This document shows positions 4,612 through 13,800 of a DNA stretch of 21,606 bases, piece by piece. The notes under the pieces were generated by a model. The model had not been told where the DNA came from, searched no databases, and saw only the letters and a program-made list of their open reading frames with translations. This stretch comes from a virus. Made by a program: the position numbers and the translations under genes. The stretch covers positions 1 through 21,606 of the IMG/VR virus record IMGVR_UViG_3300047668_000237. The stretch is one strand, 5' to 3'. The first letter of the stretch is position 1, and the number at the start of each line of letters is the position of its first letter.

Positions 4612-6650
4612 TACGCTACCGCTCCAAACGTTTGTCCTAAGCCTTTAACTAAACTGTAAGCATTGTTTATTGCTTTAGGCATAGCGTCATAATTTACAAG
4701 AGGATCAGTACGCAACCAAGTTGCAAAATTACTTGCAGTTAATTTTTCATCATCAACATTAGCGTCACCAGACATTATCTTAATACCAACATCTTTTTGT
4801 TGACCATCCCATTGTGGGTTAGCACCCATAACAGATGTATATATTTGGTCATAACCGCTAAGAATTTGTAAAGGAGTACGACCTGCTAAAATTCTGTCTG
4901 CAAACGTTGGATAGATATCCGCAGATTCATTTCTTAACTCATCTTCAATAAGATCTATTGTTGTGTCACCTCTAAATAATTGTTCACTAGCTTCTGTCAA
5001 AAGCATTTCATTTGGTGCTAATAGAAATTTTCTGTAAAGATTTTTTATACTTGAACGATTATCAGAAACAGAACCACCAGCTATAGCACCTCCAGTAAAG
5101 TCAATAATGTTTTCATCTGCAATATAATCATTGACTTCTTGATCTGAAAGATTACTTAACCAAGCAAATTTAGCTAACTCTAATATTCTATCTTCGCTTA
5201 AATTTATATTAAGTCTTGCAAGATTTTGTTCAATACTTTGTTGGTAAACACTAACTAAATCTCTACGACGTACAGACCAAGTTTCATTAAACCCTTCTTC
5301 GTACCACAAAGTTGAATTATCGGAATGATTTTGACCATAGTTTTTAAAGTAATCTGTCTGTCTAAGAAGACTATCTACCCATCTATCAAAATCTTCTGTG
5401 CCTTCTTTTAATCCTAAAGTATTTGCTTTAATAATATCAACAATGTTTACACCATCAATACTTGCATCAGGTCTTCTACTCATCCAGTCATACAAATAAT
5501 CATCTGCAAACGCTATATCAGAAGCACTATCTATAACTTCGCCTCTTCTAACAGCTTCTACAGATTGATCTAACTGATCAGGATAAGGTCCTGGATCAAA
5601 ACTTCTTCTTTGTTCTCTATTATCTTCACTTAACTGATCTTCAAACGAATCAGCTAAATCAGTGTTTGGCATTAAACCATCTTCACTAAAAGAAACAGGT
5701 TCGTATCTATCAAGCTGTTCATTGTAAACAACATTGTTATTAGTATTTTCAGAAGATACAGCTATAGGTCTGCCGTCTACATTGGTCTTACTAAAATAAC
5801 TAGTTCTTTCTGGAGGAATACCATCAGCCATAACCTCTTCATTAATCTGTTGGTCAACTTCAATATTAGCAATAGTTTCTAAAACTTCATCACCAATTAT
5901 TCCATCATCTTCAAGCCCATTTTCTTTTTGAAATTCTTCAACAGCAGCATCAGTAGACGGACCTGTACGTGCATCAATAACAAAATTTGAATCTTTATTA
6001 TCAACTATGTACTTTTGAAAAGCAGCAACTTTAGATCTTCGTATACCTAAATTAGCAGGATTAGAAAAGTTGTTATATCTTAATATGTCAAAGTTTGGAT
6101 CAGATTCGTACCAATCTTCAGGCAAAACACTGTCAGCTATATTTTCATATCGTATAGTTTCATTTGTTCTATCTGAAGAACCTCTTTGTTTATCTAATTT
6201 TCTTGATGAATATCTCCAAGGGTCAAATATTAAATCTGGACCGTTAGTATAAAGTTGATCTGATAAAACTAAAGAAAGTGCTTTTTGAGTTGCATCCCAA
6301 AATTTTTCATCAGGATTTTCAACATCTAACGCTTGTATAGCTTCTTGTAAACTTTTATATCCTAAACCACCAAAATCATCAGTAAAATTTAATGCACGAT
6401 AATCAGACCGTGCATTAAGATCCTTATCCTTTAAGTCTAAATTAATTTGTACAAGCCCTCTAGAATTTTCTTGAAGAGTTTCAAAACCTTCAGCTACTGC
6501 ATCGTCACTTTCAGTTACAAGATCTGCCGCAGTATCCCAATTACTTTCAAACTCTACTAACTCAAGCATGTAAATTAAATCATCACCACGTAAACCAATG
6601 TCATAAAACATTTGAGTTGCACGTTCTTCTAGTTCAATTTTAGTAGTCAC
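4611..6650 (-). CDS. Virion-associated lysozyme/transglycosylase with peptidoglycan-binding domain
   Basis: 679 aa. Residues about 10-75 look like a lytic-transglycosylase/lysozyme-like fold: a helix ending LVEFESNW, with a candidate catalytic Glu35 in the ES pair, then SRGLVQINL at 63-71 matching the 'G-L-x-Q-I-N' motif, and later a FDPWRY segment. Residues about 204-260 match the PG_binding_1 pattern with two repeats (SKVAAFQKYI and AAVEEFQKENGLEDDGIIGD). The remaining 400 residues are acidic, Asn/Asp-rich and of no recognised family. Known role of such proteins: they travel in the virion and open the cell wall locally during DNA entry. There is no signal peptide, which fits virion delivery rather than secretion. 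The start is GTG with GGGAG upstream and overlaps the previous gene by 11 nt; its stop overlaps the next ATG. Position among the giant virion genes supports an ejection role over late lysis. Confidence 0.72.
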   Translation of the reverse strand: MTTKIELEERATQMFYDIGLRGDDLIYMLELVEFESNWDTAADLVTESDDAVAEGFETLQENSRGLVQINLDLKDKDLNARSDYRALNFTDDFGGLGYKSLQEAIQALDVENPDEKFWDATQKALSLVLSDQLYTNGPDLIFDPWRYSSRKLDKQRGSSDRTNETIRYENIADSVLPEDWYESDPNFDILRYNNFSNPANLGIRRSKVAAFQKYIVDNKDSNFVIDARTGPSTDAAVEEFQKENGLEDDGIIGDEVLETIANIEVDQQINEEVMADGIPPERTSYFSKTNVDGRPIAVSSENTNNNVVYNEQLDRYEPVSFSEDGLMPNTDLADSFEDQLSEDNREQRRSFDPGPYPDQLDQSVEAVRRGEVIDSASDIAFADDYLYDWMSRRPDASIDGVNIVDIIKANTLGLKEGTEDFDRWVDSLLRQTDYFKNYGQNHSDNSTLWYEEGFNETWSVRRRDLVSVYQQSIEQNLARLNINLSEDRILELAKFAWLSNLSDQEVNDYIADENIIDFTGGAIAGGSVSDNRSSIKNLYRKFLLAPNEMLLTEASEQLFRGDTTIDLIEDELRNESADIYPTFADRILAGRTPLQILSGYDQIYTSVMGANPQWDGQQKDVGIKIMSGDANVDDEKLTASNFATWLRTDPLVNYDAMPKAINNAYSLVKGLGQTFGAVA

Positions 6651-7803
6651 GTTTTACTCCCAAAGCTCTTCCTAAAGAACTTGCACCAGCACGATTGTCT
6701 TTCATACCTATAGCGTCTGCATACTCTTCTTCAGTTTTAGTTACCAAAAAACTATCTAAATTACTTGTGTTTATTGATTGACCTGCATTAGCTAACTGAT
6801 AGCTTTCACTCCAATTAGCAATAAGGTCAAGATATTCAGGCGTAACTTTTAAACCTGTTAAAGCAGGTAAAATTTGCTCACCTCTGCTTTTAAGATAAGA
6901 AGGATCTAACCTAGCAACAGCACCAGCATTGATAGCCATCTCAAAAAGATTGTCTGTAAAACCGCCAACAGATAACTGAGGATCAAGATCAGGAATAAAC
7001 TCATCACCTAGATCACCAAAACCACCTGACAAATTTTGAGCTACTCTTGATGCAGATTCCCCCATTTTGATAAACGCTTGTCTAACACTATTTCTATTAT
7101 AAATCATTTCAGGATTTCTAAACATGTTAGCCCCTACACCTTCAAACATGTAGTTAACACCATTTTGTCCTAAAGCTAAACCTTCAGCAATCTGTTGTTG
7201 TTTTTCTGGAGTCTGTGCATCAAAGATTCCCATTGCATCAGAAATAGTAAACGGAACATCTTCAATAGTTTGACGTTGATATTCTCCAAAACCATCAGCT
7301 AAAAGCGAAGGATCAATTTCCCATGATCGTGTATATACACCAGTGCCAGGAGCACTCCAATCATAATAGTCAAGAGAGTTAGTGCCTAACATTCCTGGGT
7401 AATCAAGATCAGGTTGATTTGCTTGCGTCCCTGTCATCCTGTTATTTGTACGATAAGGATTTAACAATAGGTCAGGTTCGTTATCAACTCCAATCCAGTT
7501 AGAAGGACTTAAAGTTGAAAACAAATATGAATCTGTTACAAGACTTCTAGTAGAACCACTTGGATCTTTAGGGCCTGGAAGTTGTTGTCCTATTTCTGGA
7601 ACGTACATATCAGGATTAGCAGCTCTTTGAGCAGCTAATGCTTCTGAGTTAGTTGGATTTTCTGGATCTATTTGTATTAAAAAATTTTGTAACTCTTCTT
7701 CAATTTCTGGGTCTGTTTCTTTATCTAAATTATTTAATTTATCAAGAACGCCTGTAACTAATGATTTAACTGATTTAAACAATATGTCATATTCATCTGA
7801 CAT
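6640..7803 (-). CDS. Putative internal virion protein, 387 aa, function unknown
   Basis: No recognised domain. The N-terminus is helical and acidic (MSDEYDILFKSVKSLVTGVL; DKETDPEIEEELQNFLIQID). A polar Asn/Pro/Tyr-rich middle follows (NPYRTNNRMTGTQANQPDLD), and the C-terminal half is helical and Gly/Ala-rich (SASRVAQNLSGGFGDLGDEF; LFEMAINAGAVARLDPSYLK). There is no signal peptide or convincing membrane span. The ATG lies 1 nt after the giant gene's stop, with AGGG 6 nt upstream. Its stop overlaps the lysozyme start by 11 nt, so the three are probably translated together. In short-tailed phages such as T7 and P22, three or more ejection proteins are encoded in tandem; this gene sits in that position. 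A head-tail or tail accessory protein remains possible. Confidence 0.6.
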   Translation of the reverse strand: MSDEYDILFKSVKSLVTGVLDKLNNLDKETDPEIEEELQNFLIQIDPENPTNSEALAAQRAANPDMYVPEIGQQLPGPKDPSGSTRSLVTDSYLFSTLSPSNWIGVDNEPDLLLNPYRTNNRMTGTQANQPDLDYPGMLGTNSLDYYDWSAPGTGVYTRSWEIDPSLLADGFGEYQRQTIEDVPFTISDAMGIFDAQTPEKQQQIAEGLALGQNGVNYMFEGVGANMFRNPEMIYNRNSVRQAFIKMGESASRVAQNLSGGFGDLGDEFIPDLDPQLSVGGFTDNLFEMAINAGAVARLDPSYLKSRGEQILPALTGLKVTPEYLDLIANWSESYQLANAGQSINTSNLDSFLVTKTEEEYADAIGMKDNRAGASSLGRALGVKRDY

Positions 7804-7804
7804 C

Positions 7805-10800
7805 TTAAGCCCTAACTAACGATTTAGTAAGATTCCCAGTCATAACAGTGTCCATTCTGCTGAAGTACTTATCAAAGATATCACTAAAATCTGGGTACTG
7901 AAGAATTTTCATTTTTCCTATATCCCATCTTTGTCTAAGATCTTCATTACCTCTAAAACTTAATTGCATATAATTTTTATCGCTAGTGCCATACGAACGT
8001 TTAATCATTTCTCTTGCAATAGAATCATGCAAGTTTAAAAACATTTCTATATAAGGCATTTCAACACGATAATCAAACTCGCCACTATCACTAAAATCTC
8101 TATACGCTTGCAAAATTCTTTTTTGTTTATTTACGTTTCCAAGACTGGCGTATTCCATTAACCATTGTGGATTTTTTGCACCTAACTCTTCAACAAACGT
8201 ACGCAGTTGTTCTGCTTCAAAAAAATTATCTTTAGCGTTAAGACTAACTGAACCACCAGCACTAGCTTTAATACGCAACCTTTCATCAAGGCTTTCTCTA
8301 AAGACACCGTATTCACGCCAACCTATTTTTATAGCTGATAGTTTTAATACATCTTCTGGTGGTAAATAATCTCGTCTACCAGATGCTGCTTCTATTTGTT
8401 GAACAGCTTTATTAGCTACAAATTGAACATCAACAGCACCATCTTTACCAGTTATAAAACCACTAGCTACATCACCATGTAGATTGGCCCAAAATTCATG
8501 ACGTTCATAATTTATATGACCTTCTAAAGTTCCAGCACGTACACCATTGTTAGCAATTATTCTTCCAGTTGAAGCCCAAAGCTCTGGGTGTTGTTCAAGC
8601 AACCAGTCATCAGCTTCTTCTAAACCAATCTCATCTTGTTTACGCCAGTAATCTTTTAAAATTGCATAGTAAGGAGACTGTTGTTGGATGGCTATAGGCA
8701 TAGCAACTGAACGTAACAGTTTTATTCCAAAAATCATTTGGGTACGACGTTCAACTTCTTCTACAAACTCGTCTGTTTCTTTTCCAGGTGCAGGCATACT
8801 TTCACCATTAAGAAAACGTTGAGCTAAATAGTCTTGGCTTACACGAATCTTAGTTTTCATCATAGCGTCTTGATCCATACCAAACTTTTTAGTTAAATTC
8901 TTAACAACAGAGTTAGTGTAAGCATCAGCTATTCTTAAAAGAGCATTGTCACCTTCAGCTATACCATAGGGAACAAGCCAATCAAAGATTTCCATTAGAT
9001 TAGGCGCAGACATAACTACTTCAGTAACTACAACATTTACTATTGGGCCACCTGTAGGCAAAGCACCAATCATAGAAGCTGACTTGGGAGAAAGATCTAT
9101 TTGTTGATTAGCTAACATGCTTAAATCGCCAAATATTTTTCGTCCAAAGATCTCAGGTAACACTGGATTGTCTGCATCAAGAACTCCAGGCATTTGAAAA
9201 ACAAACATACTGTTTCCGTTTTCATCTTCAGCAGTAATAATGTCCCAACTTCGTAAAGCTCTAGCAACAAATACTGGATTTTCAGCAGCAATGCCCATCC
9301 AACGACTTGTTACTTCTGTCCATGCACCTAAGAAAGGAGAAATTTCTGACATAACTTCTTCAAAACGTGTACGTTCTGCAAGATCATAAAGAACATTCTT
9401 TGTTTCTTTTAAAGCTTTACGTCTTGAACGTGCTCGTAAATCTTCAATGTCATTTCCATTTAAACGATATGTACCATCTCCACGTCTATACGGTTGAAGT
9501 TCCATAGCCATTTGTGCTTCATACAAAGACTCGTACAATGTTCCACGAGAAACAATGTCTTCAACCATTGTCAAATTTTCAAACGCTTTATCTAAAACAT
9601 TATCAATGACTTGTTTAACTTTTGCAATATTAGATATTGTTTCTACACCATCTAAGAAAGAAGAGTCAGTAACAGTTTTACCAAAATCTATTAACCCAGT
9701 AGCATTGCTACCTTTTAATTCTTCTAAGTTGCGTAAACGTTCAACTACATTTTGATTTAAAATTTGTTGTGCAGCAAAAGAATAATCTAAAGGATCTGGA
9801 GCGTCACGTAAAACTTTTTGTATAAGCCCACCTAAACCAGGTAGCGTAAACGTACCATTGTCAGTTGCAAGATAGTTTTGGTCTATTACTTCTTTAAGAA
9901 AAAGTTCTTGTTTCTTATTTATTAGATCTAAAACAGGTTTAATATCTACGTCCCATTTGACTTGAATACCTTGAGCTAATTTTAATCTTGCTCTAGCAAA
10001 CTCAGGCAAATCAGGAATAAGACTTTGTGTTTCAAATCTTGTTTTTACAACAAGCGCTTCAATACCTTCAACAGATCTGTACTGTTCAGGTAAATTATTT
10101 AAAACAGATTGGCCTTCATTACGCAACCAATCAATAACTTGTTCATTTGTTTTGCCTAACCAGAATTGACGCCAAAAATCTCTGTTAGGAGAAATACCTG
10201 CTGGTCCACTAGGTCCAGCATGGCGATCCATAAAATCATTCCATGCTCTTGCAAATGAAGCTGATTCTTGTGGAATAAGAATATCGTATTGATACGACCC
10301 TGCATAACGTTCTGATTCACGTTGGGCAGTTGTCTCGTCACTCCAAACTTGACGTTTAGTAGCGTTTGCACTAACAGCACGTTCATTGATTGCTATAACT
10401 TGTGGTGTGTCTCCCCAAGGATTCCCTAAGTTAGTATCACCAACATGTTGGGAAACGTAACCGCTTTCTTCAAGCAACGTTGCTGCTTGTTCAAACCGTC
10501 CAGCAGTTTCTGGATTTTTCGATTTGAATGTTGCAACAACATTTTTTTGATAGTCAGTAACAAGATCAGCTCGAATTGATAAAAGGTTTGCTGCTTCTCG
10601 TCTATCTTTTGCGTTTTCTCCTAACCATTTAGCTAAGTCTATTTCATCCATTAACGACGGTAAATCTGGAACCCAACTATCTGGCATTGATACTGACTCT
10701 GGATAAAGAGTTTTATGAAGACTTTCAGCAAGATCTTCATCAAGATTCATTAAATCTTTTACTATTGAACGTTGATCTTGAACATCTAATGTTCTTACAA

Positions 10801-13800
10801 CAACAAGATTTCTTTCCCAATCTTCCATTCTTTTAATCATGTCCCAGCCTTCAAGCTGGAGTTGTTGTCCGTAACTATCGCTTATTTGTTTTCGTGCAGC
10901 GTTAGCTAAACTACCTCGTGCATAAGCATTATAAATAGCACCAGCTGCTGCTGCACCAGCAGGGCCAGCAAAAAATAATCCAGCCCCTGTAGCTAATCCA
11001 GTTCTACGTTGACGGCGACGCTGAGCATATTCACGATCTATAATTGTTTTTACAAAATCTTCATAAGGTATTTCATAACCTACAGTACCCATTTCATGAT
11101 TTTTGTTATACCAATTAACTGCGGCAACAAAAACGTTTTGACCAGTAGCCATACCAGTTTGACCTGATGTTCGTTCTATACGCTGCAACCGATTTTCAAT
11201 GATTGCTCTAGTCATTTCTGGTGTAGCTTCTGCATCTACTTTAGCAAGATCTATATCAGTATTATCTACACCAGCTATCCAAGAATCAACATCAAGAATG
11301 TCATCTGATAATTGTGCGCCTTCATCTTTAAAAGTTGAACCGCTTTCTCTTGGGATAAGAGTTTCAATAATTTCATCGCCAGTAGGAATAAGATTACTGT
11401 TTTCAAAACCTTGGTTACTTATCCATCGAGATGTTGTGACTGCTCTAGCAAGAGCAGAAATTTGATTATCGTAGCCAGCACGTTTTTCATTTATACGTTC
11501 AAATAAAATATTTTGCCATCTACGATTTATTTCAGTTCTGTAAATATTGTTAGGAACAAATTCTCCAGTATCACTATATGCTTCTGTAATTTCTGCATTT
11601 TCTTCTGTTCTTATATATGCTTCTGCTAATTCTTCATCAGACATATTTTGTAACGAAGTTTGCTCTTCTATGTCTTTGTTTATAATTGTGTCAATAGTAT
11701 CTTTGTCAGCTATATGTATTGCACGAAAATCTTCTGCTGGAATTCTTATTTCAGTTAAGCCTCTAGTATCTGCTTTTGAACCTGGCAAAAAAGAAACTTC
11801 TAACTCAGTTGAAATTTCTACATCAAGCATACCTTCAGGTATAATTTCTGCGTTAATTTCAAAAACTAGACCACTGTTTCTTGCTCCAGGACCTCCGCCT
11901 TTAGTACGACCTGCATAATCCCAAGCTTCATCTATTCCTGAACTAAATGAAACACCTCGTTGTTGACCATCAAAATTACTAGATGGTTTTAAAATAAGTT
12001 CGCCTGTAGCGTTATCAACAAAAGATTGCATTTTGCTTGGAGCATTGTAAGCTCCATGAAAAATTGAGTTACCAAAAATTGGAGCAGGTTGAGGACTTTG
12101 TATCCCTACACCTGTACCCATATCAGCATCAAATGCAGGGCCACCATAATAAACAACTGGATAAACAAGATTTGTGTTTTCTAAACTTAAAGGTGATATT
12201 AAAGTATCGTCTGTGTAATTTGAAATAGTTTGGAATCTTTCAAAATCTGTCCATAACTCATTGCCTTGAACATCAGGTTCAAAAAAATCAGAATCTACAG
12301 CATTAATAGCATCTCTTAGATTATCGTCTCGCATGTTTATGCGATTGTTATTTATATAATCTCGAACAGACATATCTGTTTTGTTTAAATTAGCTATTGA
12401 ATTATTTAATTGGCGAGTTTCTATTTGTATACGGTCATAAGCATTAGCAGGACCTAACCCACCTTCATCAAGCTCAATGGTTTGTAATGTTTCAAACAGT
12501 TCTTTTTCAACAACAGCATCAACATCTATCCCTGCTTTAGTAAGCCAACGAGTACGAAGATTATCTATCCTATCACCAATACGACTTGCAGTTGCTGCTG
12601 CTCCAACTGTAGCTACAGTTCTTAATAGCGAATCAATGTTAACAACCATTTGCCAACGTGGTGTAAGAAGAACACTTTTCTTCCAATACATTGTTGCTTG
12701 TCTTCTTGCGTTTCGTACTACTTCTCGTTTGCTACCAATATGGACAAGTTCTTCAACACCATCACTATTGATGATTGTTTTATAATCTCCCGATACCATT
12801 TCAATAAGACGTTCATACATATCAAAACGTGGAATGACAGAACTATCACGTAACTGGCTAGGAGAAATAGCAATATTTCTTTCTATTGTTGCTCCGTCTA
12901 CAACAAATGGAACTGTTGTTTCATCTGCGTTTCCAAATGTTTTTGCTTCAGCAACATCTGCTGCTTCATCATAAAGACGTTTAGCGTCCGAAAGATCTCC
13001 TCTTAAGATTTCTACAACTTGTTGTTTGTTGACAATTTTTGCTCCAGTATCTAAACCTCTAGGATTTTTAATTGGATGAGGTATATCAGCAAAAGTGTCA
13101 ACAAGTTTATCAATAAGATTTTCAACAATCTCATCAAATAATTTAACCATTGATTGTAAATTATCTGTGCTATTTAAAAATTGAATCATTATGTCATCAA
13201 CATTTAAACCAGATTTTTCTAAAATAGAAATATTATCAGCACCTCTAACGCGAGAAACATCTCTAAACATTCGTTCAACTTGCGCTAAAGCATGATCAGG
13301 GTTATGCCAATTAGCTATACCTTGTGCAACTTTTTCTACAGTTATGCGTAAAGCTCTACTATTTATAGCTGTGTTACCTTTTTCAGAGTTTTCAAAAAAT
13401 GTACGTGCTTTAAAACCTAAACGATTTTCTGGTCCAAGATAAGGAAGCATGTTTCTTGGAACAATCGGGATATGGCTTGTTCTTTTTATTTCGTTAGCAG
13501 CCATCTCTATAACATTTGTGTAACCTTTAAACGCTTCATCATATTTGTTAACTGGGTTAAAGAGACCTACACCTTTAGCAAACTCAGGAGCATCTAATAT
13601 ATTTTTAATATACAACTCTCTTAAAGAAAGGATAGCGTTCCAAGGAATTTTAGTAAGATCTTGCAATTCATCTATTGCTGCATCAAATTTAAAAGTGCCA
13701 ACTTCTAATCGTGTTGTAATCCCATCTACTGTTGTATCAATGTATCCATCTGCTTGAATACTTTTTATATTTTCATTAACAATAGTCCCAACAGAATTAA

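Noticed and set aside
12477-12853. Plus-strand open frames of 60-125 aa inside the giant gene and elsewhere
   Set aside because: They are antisense to long coding frames, with low-complexity Ser/Leu/Thr content typical of shadows and no supporting start sites.
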